In this document: positions 1-7,022 of the stretch, in pieces | Position numbering within the stretch: the first letter of the stretch is position 1 | Layout of the letters: the number at the start of each line of letters is the position of its first letter | Assembly (NCBI GenBank): GCA_035550775.1 | Contig: DASZOO010000001.1 | Span: forward strand, 1 to 11,618 | DNA length: 11,618 nt | DNA from: JAOUEA01 sp035550775 | Lineage (GTDB): Bacteria; Actinomycetota; UBA4738; HRBIN12 | Direction of reading: 5' to 3' | Notes under the pieces: model-generated | Told to the model about the DNA's origin: nothing | The model's database searches: none | What the model saw: the letters and a program-made list of their open reading frames with translations, nothing else | Translations under genes and position numbers: made by a program

Positions 1-42
1 GACCTTCCGCCGCCCCGCAAGAACGAGAGCGCCGCCGGCGGT

Positions 43-606
43 GTGGTGCAACGGCTGCTCGCGTGGCCCTACCGGGCGATCCTCGCGTTCCTCGTCTGGA
101 CGGGCGTGCGGCCGTGGCAACTGACCGTGCTCTCCCCCGTCGTGATCGTGCTCACCGGCTGGCAGATCGTCGTCGGCAACTGGCTCGTGGCCGGGCTGCT
201 GCTCATCGTCGGCGGCCTGCTCGACGCGTTCGACGGCCCGGTCGCCAGGTATCGCGGTGAGGAAGGCCGTTCGGGCGCTTTCATGGATTCCGTGCTCGAT
301 CGCGTCTCCGACATGATCCTGTTCTCGTGCCTGTTCTGGAGCCTCGCCTCGCAAGGGGAATCCGTGCAGGCGGCCCTCGCCCTGCTCACGCTGGTCGTGA
401 GCCTCGGGGTGAGCCAGATCCGCGCGGAGGCCGAGGCGGCCGGCGTCAGCCTCACCGAGGGACTCTTCCAGCGGCTCGAACGTCTGCTCGCGTTGATGGT
501 GGGCCTGCTCATCCCGGGCATGATGTTCCCCGCGTTGATCCTGCTCTCCGTGCTCGGGGTGCTCACCTTGCTGCAGCGTGGGTACACGGCGCTGAGCCGA
601 GCGTGA
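43..606 (+). CDS. CDP-alcohol phosphatidyltransferase, possibly phosphatidylinositol-phosphate synthase
   Basis: Integral membrane enzyme that transfers a phosphatidyl group from CDP-diacylglycerol to an alcohol. The full CDP-alcohol phosphotransferase signature DxxDGxxARx8GxxxDxxxD is present, running from Asp61 to Asp86 (D61, D64, G65, A68, R69, G78, D82, D86); its aspartates bind metal and act in catalysis. About six hydrophobic segments fill the 187 residues, a normal length for the family. The stretch IRAEAEAAG followed by a QRLERL motif resembles the region after the active site in actinobacterial phosphatidylinositol-phosphate synthases, but the acceptor alcohol cannot be proven from sequence; glycerol phosphate is an alternative. 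The reading frame stays open to base 1, so the GTG at 43 (or 46) may not be the real start and the gene may be partial. The Rieske gene follows after 14 bases. Confidence 0.85.
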   Translation: MVQRLLAWPYRAILAFLVWTGVRPWQLTVLSPVVIVLTGWQIVVGNWLVAGLLLIVGGLLDAFDGPVARYRGEEGRSGAFMDSVLDRVSDMILFSCLFWSLASQGESVQAALALLTLVVSLGVSQIRAEAEAAGVSLTEGLFQRLERLLALMVGLLIPGMMFPALILLSVLGVLTLLQRGYTALSRA

Positions 607-620
607 CGAGGGAGGCGACG

Positions 621-947
621 ATGGACTTCGTTCGGGTCGGCGCTCTGGGCGAGATCCCGGAGGGTGAGATGCGGGCCTACGACACCGGCGCAGGGCGCGT
701 GACGGTGGCACACGTCGAGGCCCACCTCTATGCCTTCGGCGACGAATGCACGCACCAAGGTTGTTCGCTCGCCGAGGGCGCACTCGACGACCGGACCGCA
801 ACGGTCGAGTGTCCGTGCCACGGCAGCGTGTTCGACGTCGAGAACGGCGAGCCCGTCGAGGGCCCCGCGGCCGACCCCCTGCCCGTGTTCCAGGCACGGG
901 AGATCGACGGCTGGGTCGAGGTGGCGACGCGTCCGGGCGAGGGGTAG
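621..947 (+). CDS. Small soluble Rieske [2Fe-2S] protein
   Basis: A 108-residue electron-transfer protein that is essentially one Rieske domain. The cluster ligands are Cys43 and His45 in CTHQGC, and Cys64 and His67 in CPCHGS. Cys48 and Cys66 are also present; in the cytochrome bc-type Rieske proteins this second pair forms a disulfide that stabilises the cluster. No signal peptide, membrane anchor or oxygenase catalytic domain is visible, so it should be cytoplasmic. The ATG at 621 is chosen because a GAGGGAGG ribosome binding site precedes it at 608-615. The gene lies 14 bases after the phosphatidyltransferase and 36 before trpB2. No oxygenase or reductase partner is in the window, so its redox partner is unknown. 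Confidence 0.9.
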   Translation: MDFVRVGALGEIPEGEMRAYDTGAGRVTVAHVEAHLYAFGDECTHQGCSLAEGALDDRTATVECPCHGSVFDVENGEPVEGPAADPLPVFQAREIDGWVEVATRPGEG

Positions 948-949
948 GC
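944..949 (+). promoter_or_regulatory. Possible -10 element (TAGGCT) for trpB2
   Basis: TAGGCT overlaps the Rieske TAG stop codon and lies 35 bases before the trpB2 start. The same hexamer occurs at 8661-8666 in a much better promoter. No good -35 is found 16-18 bases upstream (GTGGCG at 921-926), so the call is weak and trpB2 may simply be read through from upstream. Confidence 0.25.
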
Positions 950-983
950 TCGCGCCTCATCGAAGCCGCGAGGAGGACCCGCG

Positions 984-2369
984 ATGACCGACGTTCGCAC
1001 CCGGTTCGACCTGCAGCCCGATCAGGTCCCGACGGCGTGGTTCAACCTGATGCCCGACATCGTGAAGGCGGGGATCGAGCCGTTGCCGCCGCTCAACCCC
1101 CAGACGAAGGAGCCGATCGGCCCCGACGACCTCGCTCCGCTGTTCCCGATGGCGCTGATCGGCCAGGAGGTCTCCACCGACGAGTGGATCGACGTCCCAG
1201 GCCCGGTGATCGACGCGTACCGGCTCTGGAGGCCGTCGCCGATGTTCCGCGCCACGCACTTGGAGCGGTCGCTCGACACGCCGGCACACATCTACTTCAA
1301 GTACGAGGGCGTTTCCCCGGCCGGCAGTCACAAGCCGAACACCGCCGTTCCGCAGGCGTTCTTCAACAAGGAAGCGGGCATCCGCCGCATCGCGACCGAG
1401 ACCGGCGCGGGGCAGTGGGGTTCGTCGATGGCGCTCGCCTGCCAGATGTTCGGCCTCGAGTGCGATGTCTACATGGTGAAGGCCTCGTTCGAGCAGAAGC
1501 CGTACCGGCGCGTGTTCATGGAGACGTTCGGCGCGAGCGTCGTCGCGTCACCGAGCGAGAAGACGAACAGCGGCCGGGCGATCCTCGAGGCGCACCCGGA
1601 CTCGACCGGTTCCCTGGGCATCGCGATCAGTGAGGCCGTCGAGGATGCCGCGACCCACGACGACACGAACTATGCGCTGGGCAGCGTGCTCGGGCACGTG
1701 CTGCTGCACCAGAGCGTGGTCGGCCTCGAGGCCCAGCAGCAGATGGAGATGGCCGGCGAGCGTCCCGACGTCGTGATCGGCTGCGTGGGCGGCGGGTCGA
1801 ACTACGGCGGCATCGCGTATCCGTTCATGGCCGGCAAGCTCCGGGGCGAGACCCCCGACATGCGGTTCCTGGCCACCGAACCCGCTGCATGCCCGACGCT
1901 CACGAAGGGCCGGTTCGCCTACGACTTCGGCGACACGGCGCAGATCGCGCCGATCGTGCCGATGTACACGCTGGGCCACGACTTCGTGCCGGCACCGGTG
2001 CACGCCGGTGGGCTGCGGTACCACGGCGACGCGCCGTCACTCTCGCTCCTCGTCAAGCACGGCTTCATGGAGGCCGCGGCATACACCCAGAACGACACGT
2101 TCGAGGCGGGTGTGCGGTTCGCGAAGGCGCAGGGCATCGTGCCCGCGCCCGAGGCGAACCACGCCATCAAGGGCGCGATCGACGAGGCCTTGGCCGCGCG
2201 CGAAGCGGGGGAGGAACGCGTGATCCTGTTCAACCTCTCCGGCCACGGGCACTTCGACATGCAGGCTTACGACGACTACCTGAACCACCGGCTTCCGGAC
2301 TTCGAGTTCGACGCCGCGGACGAGGAAGCCGCCCTCGCGAACCTGCCCGAGGTGCCGATCCAGGTCTGA
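984..2369 (+). CDS. trpB: Tryptophan synthase beta chain, stand-alone TrpB2 type
   Basis: PLP enzyme that condenses indole with L-serine to give L-tryptophan. The PLP lysine is Lys117 in SHKPNT. The catalytic glutamate is Glu139 in ETGAGQWG, 22 residues later, the same spacing as K87 and E109 in Salmonella TrpB. The PLP phosphate loop GGGSN is at 269-273. LSGHGHFD at 418-425 sits where TrpB1 has its C-terminal SGRGDKD-type segment. At 461 residues, with about 30 extra N-terminal residues before the lysine, it matches the TrpB2 subfamily rather than the roughly 400-residue TrpB1. No trpA or other trp gene is nearby, and TrpB2 often occurs away from the trp operon, as an indole-salvage or auxiliary enzyme. 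AGGAGGA at 971-977 fixes the ATG start. Its stop lies 11 bases from that of the convergent SGNH gene, with no hairpin terminator seen. Confidence 0.93.
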   Translation: MTDVRTRFDLQPDQVPTAWFNLMPDIVKAGIEPLPPLNPQTKEPIGPDDLAPLFPMALIGQEVSTDEWIDVPGPVIDAYRLWRPSPMFRATHLERSLDTPAHIYFKYEGVSPAGSHKPNTAVPQAFFNKEAGIRRIATETGAGQWGSSMALACQMFGLECDVYMVKASFEQKPYRRVFMETFGASVVASPSEKTNSGRAILEAHPDSTGSLGIAISEAVEDAATHDDTNYALGSVLGHVLLHQSVVGLEAQQQMEMAGERPDVVIGCVGGGSNYGGIAYPFMAGKLRGETPDMRFLATEPAACPTLTKGRFAYDFGDTAQIAPIVPMYTLGHDFVPAPVHAGGLRYHGDAPSLSLLVKHGFMEAAAYTQNDTFEAGVRFAKAQGIVPAPEANHAIKGAIDEALAAREAGEERVILFNLSGHGHFDMQAYDDYLNHRLPDFEFDAADEEAALANLPEVPIQV

Positions 2370-2380
2370 ACGAGTGGCGG

Positions 2381-3463
2381 TCAGCCGGTGAGTGCCTTGG
2401 ACCCCAGCTGGAACTCGTCGACCAGGGCGTCGATCACGCCCTGGGCGATCAGCTCGTATCCGCCCGGCGTGAAGTGGAAGCCGTCGCTCGCCCGGACGAG
2501 CTCGGCCTTGCCGCCCTGCCAGTAGAACGGTGTGTACTGCCCATCGCGAGTGGCGAACCGGTCCCACGTGTCCACGTACGTCGCGTTGGGGGCCGCGTCG
2601 ACGACCCGCTCGAAGATGTCGTTCTGCCGTTGCATGACCGGCCAGCGTTCCTTCTGTTCCACGATCGGAAGCCCGACCCAGGCGACGTGGGCTCCGCCGT
2701 CGACCGCGATGCGTGTGAACTCGTCGACGCGCTGCTGATAGCCCCTGGGCCACGCAGCCGAGCCGATCTCGGCGACGACCTTCCCGTCGGGCGTCAGCAG
2801 GTTCTGGTTGTCGTTGTCGCCGACCATCACCACGACCAGGTCGGGCCGGAACCCCCGCTCGATCTGACGCATCGCGCTGAGCCAGTCGAAGTAGTCCAGA
2901 CGCGAGAGGCCGGTCGAGATCCGCCCCTGACGCGACAGTCGCACGAGCGACGGCCGGAACTCGCGCTCGAGGTAGACGCCGAGGCCGGCCGCCAGCGAGT
3001 CGCCGACGACGACGGCGCGAAGCGGATCGTCCTGCGTGGGCCGGCGGATCTTGGTGTCCGTCAACACCGGTTCCTCGGGCGTGGGCGAGACCGAGGCCGA
3101 CGGACCGAGGGTGGGGAGCTCCTCGGGGCCGGGCACGTCGATCGTGCCTCCGGGCGCGGCGTCGGGGTCGCGTCCGAGCACCCTGATCGCCCCGTCGGTC
3201 ACGCGCGTCAGCTGGATGACGTCGCTGACCGCCGCGATCGGCCGCAACACCCACAGCGACACGGTGCGCCGCGTGCCGAGTGGTTGGGCGTCGGAGGCCC
3301 GCCGCAGGCTGGGGGCGTACAGGAAGCACCACACGAGCAGCGCGACGAGCAGCACGATCAAGACGTTGCCGGCCGGCATGGTCGCGCGACCCGCAGGGAC
3401 CGGCGTGCGGGAGTCATCGCCGTGGGGATCGGGGTGTTCCAGGGTGGGTGTCGTGTCGCGCAT
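2381..3463 (-). CDS. Membrane-anchored SGNH/GDSL-type hydrolase or acetyltransferase (DUF459-like)
   Basis: 360-residue protein with a short charged N-terminus, one transmembrane segment (about residues 33-50), a Pro/Glu/Ser/Thr-rich linker (about 100-145) and a C-terminal SGNH domain (about 148-355). Catalytic features are GDS at 154-156 (nucleophile Ser156), GDNDN at 215-219 (block III-like Asn) and DGFH at 327-330 (Asp327, His330). The topology places the catalytic domain outside the membrane. It lies 24 bases downstream of an MBOAT acyltransferase gene, the arrangement of AlgI with AlgJ/AlgX and of PatA/PatB and OatA-like systems. I infer that it transfers acetyl groups to, or removes them from, a secreted glycan; the substrate is unknown. 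The DUF459 label is from overall resemblance. The start ATG has only a weak GAGG upstream, so translation may be coupled to the MBOAT gene. Confidence 0.85.
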   Translation of the reverse strand: MRDTTPTLEHPDPHGDDSRTPVPAGRATMPAGNVLIVLLVALLVWCFLYAPSLRRASDAQPLGTRRTVSLWVLRPIAAVSDVIQLTRVTDGAIRVLGRDPDAAPGGTIDVPGPEELPTLGPSASVSPTPEEPVLTDTKIRRPTQDDPLRAVVVGDSLAAGLGVYLEREFRPSLVRLSRQGRISTGLSRLDYFDWLSAMRQIERGFRPDLVVVMVGDNDNQNLLTPDGKVVAEIGSAAWPRGYQQRVDEFTRIAVDGGAHVAWVGLPIVEQKERWPVMQRQNDIFERVVDAAPNATYVDTWDRFATRDGQYTPFYWQGGKAELVRASDGFHFTPGGYELIAQGVIDALVDEFQLGSKALTG

Positions 3464-3487
3464 CGTGAGAGGCCGGATCCTCGGGGC

Positions 3488-4903
3488 TCAGAACTGGAAG
3501 TAGATGAATGGTGCCACGCCCTGCGGCCCCAGCGTGGCGATCACGAACAGGCTGGCGGCGCCGGCGAGCCCCATCGGCACGGGCCGCCATCGGGAGATGC
3601 GCTCCTGCATCCGCAGGGCCGGCTCCCGTGGTGCGTACTGCAGGGCGAGCATGCCCGCGATCGTGGCGACCGCGAGGGGCGTCACCACCTCGGTGGGCGT
3701 GGTCCATCCGACGAGCAGCCGTCCCAGCAGCTCGAACGCCGTGGCCATGGAGTCGGCACGGAAGAACACCCAGCCGACGCAGACCAGGCCGAACGTCGCG
3801 GCCCGCTGCCCCCAGACCAGCAGCGCGGTCTCCGCGCGCTCCGGCAGGTGGGTGCGCTTCCATGCGCCGATCGCCTGGCCGGCGCCGTGGTAGAGGCCCC
3901 AGACGACGAAGGTCCAGTCGGCGCCGTGCCAGAGCCCGCCGAGCACCATGGTCAGCATGATGTTCACGTACGTGCGCGTCTCGCCCTTCTTCGAGCCCCC
4001 GAGCGGGATGTACAGGTAGTCGCGCAGCCAGCGCGACAACGTGATGTGCCATCGGCGCCAGAAGTCCTGCAGGGACCGTGCGGAATACGGCCGGTCGAAG
4101 TTCTGCGGGAACTGGAAGCCGAGCATCTTCGCCACGCCGATCGCGATGTCGGTGTATCCGCTGAAGTCCGCGTAGATGACGATCGCGTATCCCGCCATGG
4201 CGCAGATCACGTCGAGCGCCGAGTTCGCGGAAGGGTCGCCGAAGACCGGGTCGACCACGTTGGCCGCGAGGAAGCTCGACACCACGACCTTCTTGAACAA
4301 CCCCCCCAGGATCAGCCACGATGCGCCGGTGACGTCGATGTGGCGCGGATCGCGTCGCACGTCGAGCTGGGGGATCAGCTCGTTCGGCCGCACGATCGGG
4401 CCTGCCACCAGGTGCGGGAAGAACGACAGGTACAGGAAGGCGTCGATCCAGCTCGCGACGCGAGCGTGACCCCGGTAGACGTCGACGATGTAGCTGATCC
4501 CCATGAACGTGAAGAAGGAGATGCCGACCGGCAGGATCAACTGCACGAGGGGCAGCCCCAGGTTCCCGAACCCGAGGTCGGCGGCGGCGTTCGTGAGCTC
4601 GACGGAGGCCCACGAGTAGTACTTGAAGTACAGGAGCGGGAGCAGCGTGAACCCCACGCCGGCGGCCATCGCGACGCGCCGCCGCAGCTCCTCGGTCTGC
4701 CGGGCGACGGCGATCGCCCCGACCTGCGAGATGGCCGAGACCCCGGCGAGCAGCCAGATGAAGTGCACGTCCCACCACGCGTAGAAGACGTAGCTCGCCC
4801 CGATCATGAAGAGTTTCCAGGGCAAGGGTTTCGGGTTCAGCAGCCAGTGGCCCAGGAACACCAGGGCGAAGAAGATCGCGAAGTCGATCGTGGGGAAGAG
4901 CAT
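3488..4903 (-). CDS. MBOAT family membrane O-acyltransferase (AlgI-like)
   Basis: 471-residue polytopic membrane protein, a typical length for AlgI/DltB-like enzymes. Family landmarks appear in order: PVGISFFTFMGISYIVDVYRG (about 125-145), FFPHLVAGPIVRP (161-173), YADFSGYTDIAIG (244-256), the block with RPYSARSLQDFWRRWHITLSRWLRDY (271-296) and LWHGADWTF (324-332). His326 is the expected catalytic histidine; His286 is also conserved. Such proteins take an acyl group from a cytoplasmic donor and pass it across the membrane for O-acylation of an extracellular polysaccharide, teichoic acid or peptidoglycan. The SGNH gene downstream is the likely external transferase. The ATG at 4903-4901 begins at the MLFPTIDFAIFFALVF segment usual for the family. 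There is no good ribosome binding site, but a TAGGGT -10-like element lies at 4918-4913, so a leaderless or nearly leaderless transcript is possible. Confidence 0.92.
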   Translation of the reverse strand: MLFPTIDFAIFFALVFLGHWLLNPKPLPWKLFMIGASYVFYAWWDVHFIWLLAGVSAISQVGAIAVARQTEELRRRVAMAAGVGFTLLPLLYFKYYSWASVELTNAAADLGFGNLGLPLVQLILPVGISFFTFMGISYIVDVYRGHARVASWIDAFLYLSFFPHLVAGPIVRPNELIPQLDVRRDPRHIDVTGASWLILGGLFKKVVVSSFLAANVVDPVFGDPSANSALDVICAMAGYAIVIYADFSGYTDIAIGVAKMLGFQFPQNFDRPYSARSLQDFWRRWHITLSRWLRDYLYIPLGGSKKGETRTYVNIMLTMVLGGLWHGADWTFVVWGLYHGAGQAIGAWKRTHLPERAETALLVWGQRAATFGLVCVGWVFFRADSMATAFELLGRLLVGWTTPTEVVTPLAVATIAGMLALQYAPREPALRMQERISRWRPVPMGLAGAASLFVIATLGPQGVAPFIYFQF

Positions 4904-4947
4904 CGGGGCAAGACCCTAGCGCACCGAGGGAACGAGCCCGGAGAAGC

Positions 4948-6243
4948 TCAGAGCTCGGCGAGCCGTCGGCGCAGGAACGCACGCTCCGCGGCGTTCGTCG
5001 CGAGCTGCTCGGCGCGCCGGTAGGAAGCCGCGGCCTCCGGTCCCCGATCCAACCGCCGCAGCAGGTCGGCCCGGGCGGAGTGGTAGAGGTGGTACCGGTC
5101 GAGGTCCTCTCCGAGCGCGTCGAGGAGGCGGAGTCCGGCCGCCGGGCCGTCGGCCATCGCGACGGCCACGGCCCGGTTCAGCTCGATCACGGGGTTCGTC
5201 GTGGAAGCCGCGAGCGCCGCGTAGAGACTCGCGATCTGCGGCCAGTCAGTGTCCTCGGGCCTGGGCGACCGCGCATGCAGGGCCGCGATCGCCGCCTGTA
5301 GCTGGTAGGGGCCGGGCCGGCGCCGTTCGATCGCTCGGTCGAGCACGTGCAGCCCCTCGTCGATCATGTCGTGGTCCCATCGGGCCCGATCCTGTTCCTC
5401 GAGCAGCACGAGATCGCCGTGCTCGTCGGCGCGGGTATCGCGTCGTGAGTGGTGCAGCAGCATCAGCGCCAGCAGCCCCTCGACCTCCGGCTGGCCCGGC
5501 AGCAGCCGGTCGAGGACGCGCGCGAGCCAGATCGCCTCGTCGCAGAGATCGCCCCGGACCAGCTCGTCGCCGCCGGTCGCGCTGTAGCCCTCGTTGAACA
5601 CGAGGTAGAGCACGGCGAGCACGCCCGCCAGCCGCTCGTCGAGGAGCTCTCGAGGCGGCACGCGGTAGGGGATGCCGGCGTCTCGGATCTTCCGTTTCGC
5701 TCGCACGAGCCGCTGGGCGACCGTTGCCTCGGGTGACAGGAACGCGCGCGCGATCTCCCGCGTCGTCAGCCCCCCGACGGTCCGGAGCGTGAGCGCGACC
5801 CGTGACTCCATCGACAGCGCCGGATGGCAGCACGTGAAGATGAGTCGCAGTCGCTCGTCGGGGATCTCCTGCATCGAGTCGTCGGTGAACGCCCGCAACC
5901 GCTCGGCCGTCTCGGACCTCGCACGCCCGACCCGATCGCGCCGGAGCCGGTCGATCGCCCGGTTCCGGGCCGTCGTGACGATCCACGCGCCCGGGTTGTC
6001 GGGGAGCCCGTCCCGGGGCCAGCGCTCGAGGGCCACGGCGAACGCGTCCTGCACCGCGTCCTCGGCGAGATCGAAGCTCCCCAGGGCCCTGATCAGGGCC
6101 GCGACCGCTCGTCCCGATTCCCGCCGGAACGTCCGGTCGACGACCTCTGCGGTCGGGACGACGCGCGCTACTGCGGTGCCCCCATCTGGTCGAAGTCCAC
6201 CACCGGCCTCACCTCGACCGATCCGTACGTGCTGCCGGGGCAC
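4948..6243 (-). CDS. ECF sigma factor, group ECF42 (COG4941), with TPR-like C-terminal extension
   Basis: RNA polymerase sigma factor of the extracytoplasmic-function type. With the start used here (431 residues), region sigma2 is about 36-105 (FDLAEDAVQDAFAVALERW, then AWIVTTARNRAIDRLRRD), and sigma4 about 130-190 (SRVALTLRTVGGLTTREIARAFLSPEATVAQRLVRAKRKIR). A helical extension of about 230 residues follows (LYLVFNEGYSAT, WLARVLDRLLP, PVIELNRAVAVAMADGP, YHSARADLLRRLDRGPEAAASYRRA), the TPR-containing domain that defines ECF42; no anti-sigma factor is seen. ECF42 genes are usually linked to DGPF genes, as here. The start is uncertain. In this frame only GTG codons at 6282 and 6243 precede the conserved domain, and both overlap the DGPF gene that ends at 6168. 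I prefer 6243 because a GAGG lies about 10 bases before it. The domain proper begins near 6156, just after the DGPF stop. Confidence 0.9.
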   Translation of the reverse strand: MPRQHVRIGRGEAGGGLRPDGGTAVARVVPTAEVVDRTFRRESGRAVAALIRALGSFDLAEDAVQDAFAVALERWPRDGLPDNPGAWIVTTARNRAIDRLRRDRVGRARSETAERLRAFTDDSMQEIPDERLRLIFTCCHPALSMESRVALTLRTVGGLTTREIARAFLSPEATVAQRLVRAKRKIRDAGIPYRVPPRELLDERLAGVLAVLYLVFNEGYSATGGDELVRGDLCDEAIWLARVLDRLLPGQPEVEGLLALMLLHHSRRDTRADEHGDLVLLEEQDRARWDHDMIDEGLHVLDRAIERRRPGPYQLQAAIAALHARSPRPEDTDWPQIASLYAALAASTTNPVIELNRAVAVAMADGPAAGLRLLDALGEDLDRYHLYHSARADLLRRLDRGPEAAASYRRAEQLATNAAERAFLRRRLAEL

Positions 6244-6536
6244 CGCCGGGCGGCCTCGAGGGCGTCGTCGAGGTCGTCGCACTCGAGCAGGTAGAACCCG
6301 CCGAGTTGCTCCTTGGTCTCGGCGAACGGGCCGTCGGTCGTCATCGCCCCCTCGTCACGGACGCGCACGGTGGTCGCCTGGCTCGTGTCCTGCAGGGCTT
6401 CGCCCGCCCGCTTGATCCCCCGTTCCTGCAGCCAAGCCTCGTACGCCCGGTACTCGTCCATGAGCTGCTCGAGTTGCTCGGGCGGTGCGTCCGCGCCGGC
6501 GGATTCGTCACCGTAGATCAGCAGCGTGTATCTCAT
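6168..6536 (-). CDS. DGPF-motif YciI-related protein, copy 1
   Basis: 122-residue protein of the YCII-related/DGPF family, beginning MRYTLLIYGDESAG. The family motif TDGPFAETKEQLGGFYLLE is at about 67-85, with DGPF at 68-71; the ferredoxin-like dimeric fold is inferred from the family. Biochemical function is unknown for these proteins, though they are reported as the main targets of ECF42 sigma factors. The ATG at 6536-6534 has an excellent AGGAGGAGA ribosome binding site (6549-6541), which settles the start. It lies 19 bases after copy 2 and overlaps the sigma factor frame. A run of five G lies in codons shortly before the TAG stop (6183-6179), see findings. Copies 1 and 2 probably arose by duplication, since a 36-base stretch around the DGPF motif differs at only two positions. 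Confidence 0.92.
   Translation of the reverse strand: MRYTLLIYGDESAGADAPPEQLEQLMDEYRAYEAWLQERGIKRAGEALQDTSQATTVRVRDEGAMTTDGPFAETKEQLGGFYLLECDDLDDALEAARRCPGSTYGSVEVRPVVDFDQMGAPQ
6301..6336. repeat. Near-identical 36-base repeat, unit A (DGPF motif region)
   Basis: Bases 6301-6336 match 6671-6706 at 34 of 36 positions, direct orientation, 370 bases apart. The stretch encodes DGPF-x-ETKEQLGG in both DGPF genes. It reflects gene duplication with strong selection on the motif rather than a mobile repeat. Confidence 0.85.
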
Positions 6537-6555
6537 GATGTCTCCTCCTGTCCCT

Positions 6556-6909
6556 TCAGCTCGGGCCCTCGACGACCTGGCGCACCTCGACGGCGCCGTG
6601 GTCGGCGGCCTGGATGCGTGCGGCGTACTCGAGCGCCGTCTCGAGATCGCACTCGACCACGAAGTAGCCGCCGAGCTGCTCCTTGGTCTCGACGAACGGG
6701 CCGTCGACCACGGTCCGGACGCCCTCTCGGACTCGAACCACCTTGGCCCTCGTGGCGGAAGCGAGCTCGTCACCCCCTCGGGCATGGCCTCGCTCCTCCA
6801 TGTCTCGCGCCAGGGCCGAGTACCGCTCGTAGGCGCCGTCGCGTTCTTCGGAAGTGAGCGAATCCCATGCCGACTCGTCGGCGTGGATCAACAGCAGGTA
6901 TCTCGACAC
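6556..6909 (-). CDS. DGPF-motif YciI-related protein, copy 2
   Basis: 117-residue DGPF/YCII-related protein beginning MSRYLLLIHADESAW, with VDGPFVETKEQLGGYFVVE at about 68-86 (DGPF at 69-72) and a closing VEVRQVVEGPS that parallels VEVRPVVDF in copy 1. It is the first gene of the apparent operon copy 2 - copy 1 - ECF42 sigma factor. The start is GTG (6909-6907), supported by a GGGAGGG ribosome binding site a few bases upstream. A TGTCGA-N18-CGTC promoter lies at 6984-6957. Its molecular function is unknown; the YciI relationship suggests a small dimeric enzyme or ligand-binding protein, but no activity can be claimed. Confidence 0.92.
   Translation of the reverse strand: MSRYLLLIHADESAWDSLTSEERDGAYERYSALARDMEERGHARGGDELASATRAKVVRVREGVRTVVDGPFVETKEQLGGYFVVECDLETALEYAARIQAADHGAVEVRQVVEGPS
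6671..6706. repeat. Near-identical 36-base repeat, unit B (DGPF motif region)
   Basis: Partner of 6301-6336; two mismatches. It lies inside DGPF copy 2. Homologous recombination between the two units would delete about 370 bases and fuse the two DGPF genes in frame. Confidence 0.85.
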
Positions 6910-6956
6910 GATCCCTCCCTCGGGTTCGCGAGCCGGCCCGTCGCGCTCATCGATAC

Positions 6957-6984
6957 GACGAACGGGAACGGGCGTCCATCGACA
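6957..6984 (-). promoter_or_regulatory. Predicted ECF42-type promoter of the DGPF-sigma operon
   Basis: On the minus strand TGTCGA (6984-6979) is followed after 18 bases by CGTC (6960-6957), about 47 bases before the GTG start of DGPF copy 2. As I recall, ECF42 target promoters carry TGTCGA at -35 and CG[AT]C at -10, and CGTC is a common -10 core for ECF sigma factors generally. The operon encodes an ECF42 factor, so self-activation is the simple reading. A housekeeping-like alternative, TGGACG-N17-TATCGA (6978-6950), overlaps it. Confidence 0.55.
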
Positions 6985-7022
6985 TCCTGCCCCAAGCTGC
7001 CGCGGGGATCTCGGCAGGCGCC

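Noticed and set aside
1..42. A separate feature at the left edge
   Set aside because: The bases continue the phosphatidyltransferase frame with no stop, so they are either its true N-terminus or its leader; no independent signal.
746..1633. A 295-codon + strand frame across Rieske and trpB2
   Set aside because: Overlaps two genes with full motifs in other frames and has a low-complexity Arg/Gly/Pro composition.
2370..2380. Intrinsic terminator between the convergent trpB2 and SGNH genes
   Set aside because: Only 11 bases separate the stops and no hairpin with a T-run is seen; the same holds for 7288-7315.
3414..4982. A 522-codon minus-strand frame over the MBOAT gene
   Set aside because: The other minus frame encodes a complete MBOAT protein with all motifs; this one is Arg/Ala-rich noise.
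1889..5023. A 1044-codon open frame on the + strand across the end of trpB2 and antisense to the SGNH and MBOAT genes
   Set aside because: It is rich in Arg, Asp, Glu and Gln with no domain, and mirrors three well-identified genes; a typical GC-rich antisense artefact.
6903..6908. Second TGTCGA on the minus strand at the DGPF copy 2 start codon
   Set aside because: It is made by the start codon GTG plus TCG and lies within the gene; cannot drive it.
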